Positions 44,238-52,670 of a stretch of DNA of 64,000 nt are shown here, piece by piece (within the stretch, counting starts at the first letter, position 1; every line of letters begins with the position of its first letter). Below the pieces are notes generated by a model. It searched no databases. It had not been told where the DNA came from and saw only the letters and a program-made list of their open reading frames with translations. The position numbers and the translations under genes are program-made. Origin of the DNA: Megamonas sp. UBA1796 (GTDB taxonomy: Bacteria; Bacillota; Negativicutes; Selenomonadales; Selenomonadaceae). The stretch is from assembly GCA_002319795.1 (NCBI GenBank), contig DCFU01000052.1, positions 51,349 to 115,348 on the forward strand, written 5' to 3'.

Positions 44238-46085
44238 TTAGTGTTTTAGCTGGAAGGGTACCGTAATGATTGCTATCCTTGGATCATGAATCAACTTTTC
44301 CCGCATAAAATAGCTGGTTTGATTATGTAAGATATTTGTCCATTTTTTATTTACGATAACTTCCGGCAATACAATCGTGATTGTATCATCCAGCTTTGCG
44401 GCATATTCCTGCTTAGCAATGAATTCTAAAAGAGGCTTAACCGTTTCGCGGTAGGGTGACGAATAAATTACTAAGGGAATACCAAGATTAAAAGTATCCC
44501 ATTTTTCCCGAAGCTCCTTGGCAAAATCTTCATTCATAGCTACATGAAACGCTATAACGTTTTTATTGTTTGAAATATCCTTGGCGTACATCAAGGCTTT
44601 TAAAGATGCTTTATTTAAAGATGCCAAAGGTACAATAACATGGTTGGTTTTGCCTTCGTGGTCTAATAATTCAAAAGCAAGCTCAGCCAGTGGCAAATTT
44701 AGCTGTCGGCTTACAATATTATAGTGTGCTTTGATTCGCAGCATAATATAAATAAAAATCGGTATCAAAAGACAGACAATCCAAGCACCAGACATAAACT
44801 TGGTGACGCCAATGATAATTACTGTGACAAAAGTTACCGCGGCGCCGACCCCGTTGACCAATGCCTTATGCTGCCATCCCGGAGTTTTCTTTTTAAACCA
44901 GTGCCGCCACATGCCGGTTTGGGATAAAGTAAATGAAGCAAAGACGCCTACGGCATATAATGGTAATAATAGATGGGTTTCACCATCAAAAAAAACAACT
45001 AAACCACCTGCTGCCAATGCCAGAAAATCAATTCCATTTGAATAATTGAGCCGGCCGCCGCGCTGCGCAAATTGGCGAGGAACATAACCATCTTTGGCTA
45101 ATAAAGACAGCAGCAAAGGGAAATCATTAAATGCTGTGTTTGCGGCCATAATCAAAATAATCGCGGTTGTAAGCTGCATAAAATAATACATTCCGCTGTC
45201 TCCAAAAACCTGAATCGCAATTTGCGCGATAACAGTCTGATTTGGATTTGGCAAAGCATGATACAGTGTAGATAAGTAAGAGGTTCCACTAAAAATAATT
45301 AACACAATGACGGTAAGGGCAACCAATACGGCTTTCGCATTTTCCTGTGCGGGTTTGCGAAAATTAGGAATACCATTACTTACAGCCTCAACGCCGGTTA
45401 AGGCTGTACAACCTGCAGCAAAAGCCCGCAAAAGTAAAAACGCAGTAAGTTCTCCTGTAGCTTCTGGTGCTTGTACAAGCTCTGTCGGAACAAAACCTAA
45501 CACTTTCACTTTAAAAATCCCGTAGATAATCATAATGATCATTGAAACAATAAAGATATATGTAGGTGTACCAAACATTTTAGAGGAATCTTTGATTCCC
45601 CGGAGATTACCAATTGCCAAAACAAAAATAAAAAACAGTGTCAAGGTAACTCGGTGTACCAGTAAACTTGGAATAGCAGAGGTAATCGCTGCGGTACCGG
45701 CACAAGCGCTTACGGCTACAGTCAATACATAATCAATCGATAAAGCGGCACCTGCCATTAATCCGGGAACAGTTCCCAGATTATCATGAGCCACAATATA
45801 AGATCCACCGCCATTGGGATACGTATCAATGGTTTGGCGATAGGAAAAAACTAAAATGCACAATAATATGACAATAGCGAGTGAAACATATACCATCTGC
45901 ATATAGGCTCCAAGCGCAATTACCGGAACTAAAACATAAAGGATTTCTTCACCAGCATACGCTACAGAAGAAATTGCGTCACTGGCGAGAATTGGCAGCC
46001 CCCAAAAAACATCAAATTTTTGATTTTTCAATTCTTTATTACGCAAGGACTTTCCCACTAAAAGCTTCCTTATTTTCCCGAACAT
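44238..46085 (-). CDS. KimA-like APC-family potassium transporter
   Basis: A 615-residue permease with about twelve helices (residues 25-460) and a roughly 150-residue cytoplasmic C-terminal domain. The N-terminus D-V-F-W-G-L-P-I-L-A-S-D-A-I-S-S and length match Bacillus KimA (YdaO), a high-affinity potassium importer; the cytoplasmic part resembles its regulatory domain. In Bacillus the gene is under a c-di-AMP riboswitch; I see none here. The DUF1003 gene lies 69 bases upstream on the same strand. Confidence 0.82.
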   Translation of the reverse strand: MFGKIRKLLVGKSLRNKELKNQKFDVFWGLPILASDAISSVAYAGEEILYVLVPVIALGAYMQMVYVSLAIVILLCILVFSYRQTIDTYPNGGGSYIVAHDNLGTVPGLMAGAALSIDYVLTVAVSACAGTAAITSAIPSLLVHRVTLTLFFIFVLAIGNLRGIKDSSKMFGTPTYIFIVSMIIMIIYGIFKVKVLGFVPTELVQAPEATGELTAFLLLRAFAAGCTALTGVEAVSNGIPNFRKPAQENAKAVLVALTVIVLIIFSGTSYLSTLYHALPNPNQTVIAQIAIQVFGDSGMYYFMQLTTAIILIMAANTAFNDFPLLLSLLAKDGYVPRQFAQRGGRLNYSNGIDFLALAAGGLVVFFDGETHLLLPLYAVGVFASFTLSQTGMWRHWFKKKTPGWQHKALVNGVGAAVTFVTVIIIGVTKFMSGAWIVCLLIPIFIYIMLRIKAHYNIVSRQLNLPLAELAFELLDHEGKTNHVIVPLASLNKASLKALMYAKDISNNKNVIAFHVAMNEDFAKELREKWDTFNLGIPLVIYSSPYRETVKPLLEFIAKQEYAAKLDDTITIVLPEVIVNKKWTNILHNQTSYFMREKLIHDPRIAIITVPFQLKH

Positions 46086-46154
46086 TTTACCACCTCATTG
46101 ATTTATAACATGCATCATAAAACATAAACGATGCTGTAAACTTATTCGTAATAT

Positions 46155-46658
46155 TCAGACCTTTTTAGGCAATTTTGGTCTTAACCTGTAAGTTTCTCTT
46201 ATTTTTTGTTTTTGCATGAATTCTTCTTTAAGCTCTTGCATCATATGATCCTGATAGATCAGATGCTCCATAATGATGCGGGTTTCACGTTCCGTTTTTT
46301 TGTTAATATTGTAATCCAATTCTGCCGTTAATCTGTCTTTCGTTCCTTGCCGGTTCTGACTCATCATGATAATAGGTGTACTATAAGCGGCTTGGAAACT
46401 CATAGCCAGATTTAATAATATAAACGGGTAGGGGTCAAAAGCTTTCTGTGTACTTAGCCAATATAGGTTGGCAGCAATCCATATACAAATAATGATGCTT
46501 TGAATCGCAATGAAATACCAGCCGCCCATAACCTGCGAAACAGAATCCGCCAGTTTTTGCCCAAAGGTTAATTTTTCTTTGAATACCTGATTTGGATTGA
46601 TAATACGGTCTTGTTCATGGCTATAAAGCGCTGCCGGACCTTTTTTATATTTCATCAT
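46155..46658 (-). CDS. DUF1003 membrane protein
   Basis: A 167-residue protein with two hydrophobic helices (about 47-66 and 77-98). S-Q-V-M-G-G-W-Y-F-I-A-I-Q and the following N-L-x-M-S-F-Q-A-A-Y-S-T-P-I-I-M-M-S-Q-N-R are the DUF1003 signature. Its function is not established. AAAGGA precedes the ATG. It is upstream of the KimA-like gene in the same direction, probably one transcript, which hints at a role in cation handling. Confidence 0.85.
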   Translation of the reverse strand: MMKYKKGPAALYSHEQDRIINPNQVFKEKLTFGQKLADSVSQVMGGWYFIAIQSIIICIWIAANLYWLSTQKAFDPYPFILLNLAMSFQAAYSTPIIMMSQNRQGTKDRLTAELDYNINKKTERETRIIMEHLIYQDHMMQELKEEFMQKQKIRETYRLRPKLPKKV

Positions 46659-47037
46659 AAAAAAACACGTCCTTTCATAGTAATTTTAAGATATTTTCCT
46701 ATAATAATAATTATAAATTACTCCTTATACTATTATAATATAAAATCATCGTAAACGCACAAAATAAAGTTGAATTTTTTACAAAGCAACCTGGATGTAG
46801 TGAACGTGCAGCATGATGCGTGTGCTTTTTGGCATGGTAAGGAAGTAAGGCCACGTCATAGCAGGGTGATTTCGTAATCTTGTTGATGCAGATCAATGGA
46901 AAATATCTTTTAAGGCAGTAGCACGCATGTATCGGAGCTTCCTTATATGTAACGGCAGTACAGCAATTAACAGATTTATACTTTTATGGATTATTTATAT
47001 CATTTAAAAATAAAAATAAATAAAAATTAATAATTTA
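46659..47037. other. Gene-free AT-rich region
   Basis: The region must hold the DUF1003 promoter on the minus strand. I see no convincing gene, riboswitch or terminator. Confidence 0.4.
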
Positions 47038-47072
47038 TAGACAATTTGCATCAATAATGCTATAATAGAGAC

Positions 47073-47163
47073 ATAAGCAAATTAAATAGAACTCTAAAAA
47101 CCCTTTATCGCTATGGTCGTAGTCCTCTTACAGACACATTTCCTATAGATAGGGGGTTTTTTG
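47073..47163 (+). ncRNA. Candidate short RNA (or attenuated leader), about 90 nt
   Basis: A promoter TAGACA (47038-47043), 17-bp spacer, TATAAT (47061-47066) is followed about 90 bases later by a terminator: arms 47096-47109 and 47148-47162 pair over 14 bp (two G-T pairs) and end in T. The loop holds an 11-codon frame (47113-47148) reading M-V-V-V-L-L-Q-T-H-F-L without a ribosome site. It could be a free small RNA or an attenuator of the secreted-protein gene 190 bp downstream. No known RNA family is recognised. Confidence 0.5.
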
Positions 47164-47349
47164 TTACGCCTGAAACCAATAAACTATCAAGAATATACGT
47201 TGCTCTGTATGCAGAATGAGCTTAATTGCCCACGGGATTTATCAATGCGTTCCACTAAAATATAGCCACGTTGACTTTAATCAAGCATTGTTAACAAAGT
47301 ACAGAGATATCGTATTGATATAAAGTGTGCTGAAAAGGAGCGAGAAAAA

Positions 47350-48243
47350 ATGAAACAATTCTTTGTACGTATCTTACTTATTTTAACTTTAATCATTGGG
47401 ATACAGAGTACGAATGCAGTTTTTGCACAAAATTCCAATGAAAACACGTCGGTAAACAATCTGACTACAGAACAATTTTCCGGACAAGATTTCACATTTC
47501 TTAATTTAACACCCGACCAGCAGGCCATTGGATATGAAATTTTTACAGTGGAGCAGGCAGAACAATGGGATCGTTCGAATCCAATTGATTATGCCGGACA
47601 TGTTGGCAAAGAAGTTACTGTAACGAACACAGTGTGGATTCCTGAACAAAAAGAATATTTAGTATATATGACAGTAAAAGATACAGGCGAAACTTTGGCT
47701 GAGCCAACGAGAAATGGTCAATTAGCAAGTTTGGTCTTAAGTTCTGATTTGGCAAAGGCGAAAGATCAGTTTTTGGGAAAAACGATTTATCCAAAAGTTC
47801 GTGGCTTAATTGGCTTCAATAGTGAAGTCAAAATGCCTATTTTGATTGCGAGCCCGGTAACTGTGATTGACGTGGTTCCTGCTATAGATGCACAAAAACC
47901 TATTTCTTTAATAGTATCCGTAAATGGTGAAAAAGCAGTTCTCCCTATCGCCTACAGCTGGACGAATATTCCAGCGGCAAACTGGTCAAATGCACCAGCT
48001 TGGCAGAGCTATTTATTCCTTACGGATCCAAGACAAGATTTAGGCTGGTCGCATTCTGCATGGAAAAATATTGATAAAGCCAATGTTGAAGAAGGCATGA
48101 CAAAAGATCAGGTACGTCTCAGCTGGGGAAAGCCGAGCCGTATAGACAATGATGGTGCCGTCTGGCTTTATGGACCGCAAAAGCTTACTTTTTCCAATGA
48201 TAAGGTCAAAACCATGGAAATGCTTCCTTCACGGATACTGTAA
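47350..48243 (+). CDS. Secreted protein with SmpA/OmlA-like C-terminus
   Basis: A 297-residue exported protein of unknown function. The signal peptide ends near A-V-F-A-Q (residue 27). The last 60 residues, with V-E-E-G-M-T-K-D-Q-V-R-L-S-W-G-K-P and a W-L-Y-G strand, resemble the BamE/SmpA/OmlA fold found in outer-membrane assembly proteins. No lipobox cysteine is present, unlike BamE. AAAGGAGCG precedes the ATG. A terminator follows, so it is probably monocistronic. Confidence 0.7.
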   Translation: MKQFFVRILLILTLIIGIQSTNAVFAQNSNENTSVNNLTTEQFSGQDFTFLNLTPDQQAIGYEIFTVEQAEQWDRSNPIDYAGHVGKEVTVTNTVWIPEQKEYLVYMTVKDTGETLAEPTRNGQLASLVLSSDLAKAKDQFLGKTIYPKVRGLIGFNSEVKMPILIASPVTVIDVVPAIDAQKPISLIVSVNGEKAVLPIAYSWTNIPAANWSNAPAWQSYLFLTDPRQDLGWSHSAWKNIDKANVEEGMTKDQVRLSWGKPSRIDNDGAVWLYGPQKLTFSNDKVKTMEMLPSRIL

Positions 48244-48286
48244 ACGAAGGAATTTCATGGGAATATGATCTGGCCTATAAGATCAT

Positions 48287-48340
48287 AATACCGAAGCAGC
48301 GTTTTTCAAGTTTAGGGAAAAACGCTGCAGGGGTATTTTT
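48287..48340 (+). terminator. Intrinsic terminator
   Basis: GCAGCGTTTTTC pairs with GAAAAACGCTGC, extended by AATACC/GGGTAT (48287-48340), followed by T. Confidence 0.85.
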
Positions 48341-48543
48341 ATGGGGCAGGCGGGAAGAACTGAATCTGTCTTTACCGCACATGCGGGTAAAAGATCAATC
48401 ATCGCCCGAGATGACGGCGTAAGGTCTCATTTTTTAGGTGGAGACATGCATCATTAAGGAATCAAGTATAATCCATGAATTTTATGGAAATACTTTGATT
48501 TTACACTGCAATTTATTGGTTTTATGTCAAAGGAGCGTTTTTT

Positions 48544-49167
48544 ATGCAAATTAAAAGAATACTTTATTTAATGATGGTATTGTTGCTTGCAACGGGCTTT
48601 TCGGTTGTATCGGCAAAAGAAAATCATCCGGGACACTCTTATATGCTTATGAATACGTCAAACAACGTACAAGATATGACGAAAACTTGCCAAAAACAAA
48701 TGAATACAATATTAAACAACAAAATCCATTATGTTTTTTCTGTTATGACGAAGGAACAATTACTAGCTGTTGCTGACTTGGATACGTTTGATTTAAATAA
48801 AGATGAACTAAATACAATGGATAAAAATGATATAGTTTTGAAGTTCGATGATTTATCCTCCGCTATGTCCATTAAGGATAAACATAAAATGATGTATTCC
48901 TTATTACCAATCATGTCAAAAGAGCAATTGGTCACTATGGGACAATATGAAATGAAAATGATGGACATCATGATGGCCAAAAAAATGATGGGTGAGATGG
49001 ATGAAAAGCAACTGAAGAATTTCATGCAAAAAATGCCTGCTGGAAATATGGATACAGACAGAGTCAATATGATGGAAAATATGGATTCAATGATGATGAA
49101 TATGGATCAGAATCAGGTAGAATCTATGGTGGAAAAGATGTTGTCGCAGGAAGATGATAACAAATAA
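48544..49167 (+). CDS. Methionine-rich secreted protein
   Basis: A 207-residue exported protein, not recognised. The signal peptide ends near S-V-V-S-A. The last 80 residues are strikingly Met-rich (M-M-A-K-K-M-M-G-E-M; M-D-S-M-M-M-N-M). Repeated segments of the form V-M-T-K-E-Q-L and I-M-S-K-E-Q-L (about 68-75 and 122-128) suggest short helical repeats. Met-rich periplasmic proteins can bind Cu(I) or act as oxidation sinks; either is inference. It stands alone between terminators. Confidence 0.75.
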   Translation: MQIKRILYLMMVLLLATGFSVVSAKENHPGHSYMLMNTSNNVQDMTKTCQKQMNTILNNKIHYVFSVMTKEQLLAVADLDTFDLNKDELNTMDKNDIVLKFDDLSSAMSIKDKHKMMYSLLPIMSKEQLVTMGQYEMKMMDIMMAKKMMGEMDEKQLKNFMQKMPAGNMDTDRVNMMENMDSMMMNMDQNQVESMVEKMLSQEDDNK

Positions 49168-49189
49168 ATCATATAGAAATTTAACTAGC

Positions 49190-49225
49190 AAAAGGATCTT
49201 GTTTATTTAAGCAAGGTCCTTTTTT
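49190..49225 (+). terminator. Intrinsic terminator 1 after Met-rich gene
   Basis: AAAAGGATCTTG and CAAGGTCCTTTT form a stem with one G-T pair and end in T (49190-49225). Confidence 0.75.
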
Positions 49226-49242
49226 AGTGGGCAAGATTACTA

Positions 49243-49281
49243 AACGGCAGCTGCATGTAAGAAATGTAGCTGCCGTTTTTT
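49243..49281 (+). terminator. Intrinsic terminator 2 after Met-rich gene
   Basis: A second stem, AACGGCAGCTGCAT/ATGTAGCTGCCGTT (49243-49277), is followed by T. Two terminators in series insulate the UbiD gene. The rest of the gap to 49480 shows nothing further. Confidence 0.8.
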
Positions 49282-49480
49282 GGGGGTAGAATACACAATA
49301 AGTTTCCATAACAATGGTAAAGACATAATTTATGGTTTACGCAGGGCTCATTCAAATATTTGCAGGGCATTGATTTTCCTTAAAATAAACTTACCGGAGG
49401 GAATTGTCTTTGTTCCCGGAATAGGTTTAGAATAAAGGCAAGGAAGATAAAATACAGGATAGAAAGTGGGAGGTCTTTAG

Positions 49481-50971
49481 ATGGGAAACGGAGTACATGA
49501 TTTACGATCAGCACTGGATTTTTTGGCGAAACAACCAGGGCAGCTGCTGACTACCGATGTCGAGACAGATCCGCAGGCAGAGCTTGCGGGCGTATACCGC
49601 TATGTAGGGGCGGGTGGTACGGTGATGCGGCCGACCCGGCTGGGGCCAGCCATGGTATTCAATAATATCAAGGGTTACCCGGGGGCGCGGGTTGCAATCG
49701 GCCTGCTTGCTGACCGCCGTCGGGTAGCTGCGCTGCTGGATGCAGAACCGCAGCGGTTGGGCTTTTTGCTGCGCGATGCCGTGAAGCAGGCGATACAGCC
49801 GGTCACCGTCGGGCCGGAAAAAGCGCAGTGTCAGGAGGTTGTCTATCGTGCGACGGATCCGGATTTTGACATCCGGCGGATATTGCCAGCACCTACGAAT
49901 ACACCGGAGGACGCAGGGCCGTATATCACCTTTGGCATGTGCTATGCTTCTGATGTCGAGACGGGTGAATCCGATGTCACAATCCATCGCCTTTGTCTGC
50001 AGGGGCGGGACGAGATATCCATGTTTTTTACACCGGGCGTACGTCATCTTGGGGCATTCCGTGAGAAGGCGGAGGCGATTGGCCGGCCTCTGCCAATTTC
50101 CATAAGCATTGGCGTGGATCCGGCTATCGAGATATCCTCATGCTTTGAGCCGCCAACAACACCGCTGGGTTTCAATGAGCTTTCGATTGCGGGGGCACTG
50201 CGCGGGAGGGCTGTTGAACTTGTGCCTTGTCTGACGATTGGTGAAAAGTGCATCGCGCACGCGGAATATGTCATCGAGGGGGAGCTTATTCCCGGCAGAC
50301 GTGTGCGCGAGGATCAGAATACGAATACGGGAAAGGCTATGCCCGAGTTCCCTGGCTATAATGGTCCATCGCAGCCCGATGTGCCAGTGATTAAGGTAAA
50401 GGCTATAACAACGCGTAGAAATCCCGTGATGCAGACCTGCATCGGCCCATCAGAAGAACATGTGAATCTCGCGGGCATTCCCACGGAGGCCTCTATTATC
50501 GACATGATTGAACGGGCTATGCCAGGGCGGCTGCAAAATGTCTATGCGGCGCCTCCGGGCGGCGGAAAATTCCTTGCGGTGCTGCAATTCAAAAAAGGAG
50601 TGCCTTCGGATGAGGGACGCCAACGCCAGGCGGCTCTTTTGGCTTTTTCAGCCTTTGCTGAGCTTAAGCAGGTCATACTGGTCGATGAGGATGTCAATAT
50701 TTTTGATATGAAGGACGTGCTCTGGGCTATGACCACGCGCATGCAGGGAGATGTGGATATCATAAATATTCCCGGCGTTGCCTGTCATCCCCTTGATCCC
50801 TCAAATGATCCGTTCTGCAGCTATACGATTCGCAGCCATGGTATCAGCTGCAAGACTATTTACGATGCTACAGTTCCCTGGAGCGAGAAGGCTCGTTTTG
50901 AACGGGCGCAGTTCCTGAAAATCGATCAGACGAAATGGTCCGGAGAGCTTGGCACCGAAATATTCAAGTGA
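49481..50971 (+). CDS. UbiD-family prenylated-FMN decarboxylase
   Basis: A 496-residue UbiD-type decarboxylase. These enzymes reversibly decarboxylate aromatic or unsaturated acids using prenylated FMN made by UbiX. It opens H-D-L-R-S-A-L-D-F-L and contains the active-site region H-A-E-Y-V-I-E-G-E-L (about 258-267). GGGAGG stands before the ATG. No UbiX-like gene is in the window, so cofactor must come from elsewhere. The substrate is unknown. A terminator follows. Confidence 0.9.
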   Translation: MGNGVHDLRSALDFLAKQPGQLLTTDVETDPQAELAGVYRYVGAGGTVMRPTRLGPAMVFNNIKGYPGARVAIGLLADRRRVAALLDAEPQRLGFLLRDAVKQAIQPVTVGPEKAQCQEVVYRATDPDFDIRRILPAPTNTPEDAGPYITFGMCYASDVETGESDVTIHRLCLQGRDEISMFFTPGVRHLGAFREKAEAIGRPLPISISIGVDPAIEISSCFEPPTTPLGFNELSIAGALRGRAVELVPCLTIGEKCIAHAEYVIEGELIPGRRVREDQNTNTGKAMPEFPGYNGPSQPDVPVIKVKAITTRRNPVMQTCIGPSEEHVNLAGIPTEASIIDMIERAMPGRLQNVYAAPPGGGKFLAVLQFKKGVPSDEGRQRQAALLAFSAFAELKQVILVDEDVNIFDMKDVLWAMTTRMQGDVDIINIPGVACHPLDPSNDPFCSYTIRSHGISCKTIYDATVPWSEKARFERAQFLKIDQTKWSGELGTEIFK

Positions 50972-50995
50972 ACTTCCACGGCACATCGTGTCTTG

Positions 50996-51032
50996 CCCAT
51001 TGCTGTATAAACCGGCAATGGGTATTTTTTTT
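50996..51032 (+). terminator. Terminator after ubiD-like gene
   Basis: CCCATTGC pairs with GGCAATGGG (arms 50996-51003 and 51014-51022), then an eight-T run. Confidence 0.85.
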
Positions 51033-51094
51033 GCCAGAGGTAGGCCCCGAAGTGCTATGGCAGGAATTTTCCCGGAAAGCACGAATAAAAAATT

Positions 51095-51160
51095 AAGGAA
51101 CTCTTGCCCCCATGAGCCTGCTGCCTTGGTGAGAGAGTGGATGAAGCGATGGTTCCTTAA
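51095..51160 (+). repeat. 67-bp element, copy A
   Basis: AGGAAC-N7-CCCATG-N3-CTGCTG ... AGAGTG-N-ATG ... TGGTTCC-T-TAA. It matches copy B (51486-51551) at about 42 of 67 positions with no gap. The ends AAGGAAC and GTTCCTT are inverted, giving a hairpin. It lies 20 bp before the small membrane protein gene, so it may be a leader RNA structure. Confidence 0.55.
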
Positions 51161-51179
51161 GAAAGGGAAGGGGAATTGC

Positions 51180-51455
51180 ATGGAATATTTACGTATTGTT
51201 ATAGAAGGTATTTTAGGACTCGCGATCCTGGCTATTTGTGTAGCTTTATTCGGCGTTATTTTAGGAGACCGTCAATTTTATCTGCAAAATAATTTCTTCG
51301 GCTATATCGCCGCCGTTGTTCTAATGGCAACCATATACAGGCTCTATAGTGCACAAAAGATGCAAAAGAGCCGGGAACGTGCCGAGGAAAAGGAGTGGGA
51401 GCAGACAGCGAGGAAGAAGGCTGAGAACCGCCGCAGGAAAAAGAAGCGGAAATAA
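51180..51455 (+). CDS. Small membrane protein with basic tail
   Basis: A 91-residue protein, not recognised. Two hydrophobic helices (about 5-28 and 37-54) are followed by a highly charged helix ending in R-R-K-K-K-R-K. The ATG at 51180 follows AAAGGGAAGGGG. It is enclosed by two copies of the 67-bp element, which suggests that element and gene form a unit. Confidence 0.65.
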   Translation: MEYLRIVIEGILGLAILAICVALFGVILGDRQFYLQNNFFGYIAAVVLMATIYRLYSAQKMQKSRERAEEKEWEQTARKKAENRRRKKKRK

Positions 51456-51485
51456 AGCAATACAACAGTATTTTTATTTAAGCCT

Positions 51486-51551
51486 CAGGAACCACGGTTT
51501 CCATGGATCTGCTGGATGGGCGGCAGAGTGCATGCATGCGTGGTTCCCTAA
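51486..51551 (+). repeat. 67-bp element, copy B
   Basis: AGGAAC-N7-TCCATG-N3-CTGCTG ... AGAGTG-N-ATG ... TGGTTCC-C-TAA, equal in length to copy A. Here the outer stem is longer (GGAACCACG with CGTGGTTCC). A further stem CTAACCTT/AAGGTTAG follows at 51548-51574. It lies downstream of the small membrane gene and upstream of merR. Confidence 0.55.
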
Positions 51552-51658
51552 CCTTGTTGTTACAATAAGGTTAGATTAAAATTATCGAGACAAGGGCAGC
51601 CTTCCTAATGTACACTAGTAGTTGCTGGATCATGACTTCAAGGGGAGCGGTTACTTTT

Positions 51659-52459
51659 ATGAAAAGATACTATACAATTGGAGAGACTGCTAAACTGTTG
51701 GGTGTTACTACTCAGACATTGCGCCATTATGAAAAAATAGGTATTCTTGCACCTAAACATATATCGGCAGAAACCGGATATCGCTATTATGAATTTAACC
51801 AGTTTCATGTGATTGACCGCATAAAATATTTGCAATATTTAGGATTATCCTTATCGGAGATTGGCGCCATAATGAAAAAAGGAACGGTCGATGGCCTGCT
51901 TCCGGCGCTGGAGCAGCAGTGGCAGGCTGCCAATCAGGCTCTTGAGGCTATTTATGCCAGAATAAAGGATGTGGAGTGGTATATTGACTATTTTACTTAT
52001 TTAAGCAAAATGGAGATATCAAAAGTGTTATACCGCGTGTCTATGGAGAAGAGATATTTAATATATGTTCCGTGTCAGGATACCGATGAGCTGGCAGATA
52101 TGGAAATCCGTCTGGCCAAGGCGCGCAGCCGGAGTGAGCTGCATAATTTATCGTACAGGCGCCAATATGGCTACGAATTGAATTTTCCCGAGTTGTTGCA
52201 GAGCAAGTTTAAACCGAAAACCTACTTTATTTATCTAAAGAACAAACCAAGGTTCTTTACTTCTTATTACAAAGAACTGCCAGCTGGCGAGTATTTGTGT
52301 TTTCGTACGAAATTGTTGCAGGAAAAATGGGATACAACAATTTTAAAAAAATACTTTAAAGCGCTGCCCAGACCTTCGACCATTGTGGCCTTGGAATTTG
52401 AGGACAACCTGGTTGAATATATGCATGCGGATTACGAAGTGCAAATTTTATTGGAATAG
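51659..52459 (+). CDS. MerR-family regulator with GyrI-like effector domain
   Basis: A 266-residue regulator. The N-terminal winged helix opens Y-Y-T-I-G-E-T-A-K-L-L-G-V-T-T-Q-T-L-R-H-Y, followed by a coiled coil (about 75-120) and a GyrI/BmrR-like C-terminal domain (L-P-A-G-E-Y-L near 220; Y-E-V-Q-I-L-L-E end). BmrR relatives bind cationic or hydrophobic compounds. The ATG at 51659 follows AAGGGGAG. A MerR-type promoter with a 19-bp spacer stands before the lyase operon downstream, its likely target. Confidence 0.88.
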   Translation: MKRYYTIGETAKLLGVTTQTLRHYEKIGILAPKHISAETGYRYYEFNQFHVIDRIKYLQYLGLSLSEIGAIMKKGTVDGLLPALEQQWQAANQALEAIYARIKDVEWYIDYFTYLSKMEISKVLYRVSMEKRYLIYVPCQDTDELADMEIRLAKARSRSELHNLSYRRQYGYELNFPELLQSKFKPKTYFIYLKNKPRFFTSYYKELPAGEYLCFRTKLLQEKWDTTILKKYFKALPRPSTIVALEFEDNLVEYMHADYEVQILLE

Positions 52460-52496
52460 TGGCAGGGTAAGCTTGGGCGATTAGAGCCATATAGAA

Positions 52497-52557
52497 AAAC
52501 AATAGGAACGGTATTTTCTGAGGAAGCGCAGAAAATATCGTTCCTATTGTTTATTTT
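52497..52557 (+). terminator. Terminator between merR and lyase gene
   Basis: A 24-bp stem (arms 52497-52520 and 52529-52552) followed by ATTTT. The lyase operon therefore needs its own promoter. Confidence 0.85.
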
Positions 52558-52599
52558 AAAGGCAAATTATAGAGACTATTCTGCTTTGCCAGAAAAAAC

Positions 52600-52630
52600 T
52601 TGACATGTTTCTAAGGGGAAGGTTTAGCAT
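52600..52630 (+). promoter_or_regulatory. MerR-type promoter with 19-bp spacer
   Basis: TTGACA (52600-52605), 19 bp and TAGCAT (52625-52630). A 19-bp spacer is the hallmark of promoters that MerR proteins untwist. The spacer holds an imperfect dyad around CTAAG (TTTC...GGGAA). Confidence 0.6.
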
Positions 52631-52670
52631 AATTAAAGAATTCATAAAATTTAGTCTGGGAGGAATACAA

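Noticed and set aside
46659..47037. A c-di-AMP (ydaO-type) riboswitch before the DUF1003-kimA operon
   Set aside because: Expected because Bacillus kimA has one, but I could not find the conserved riboswitch blocks on the minus strand.
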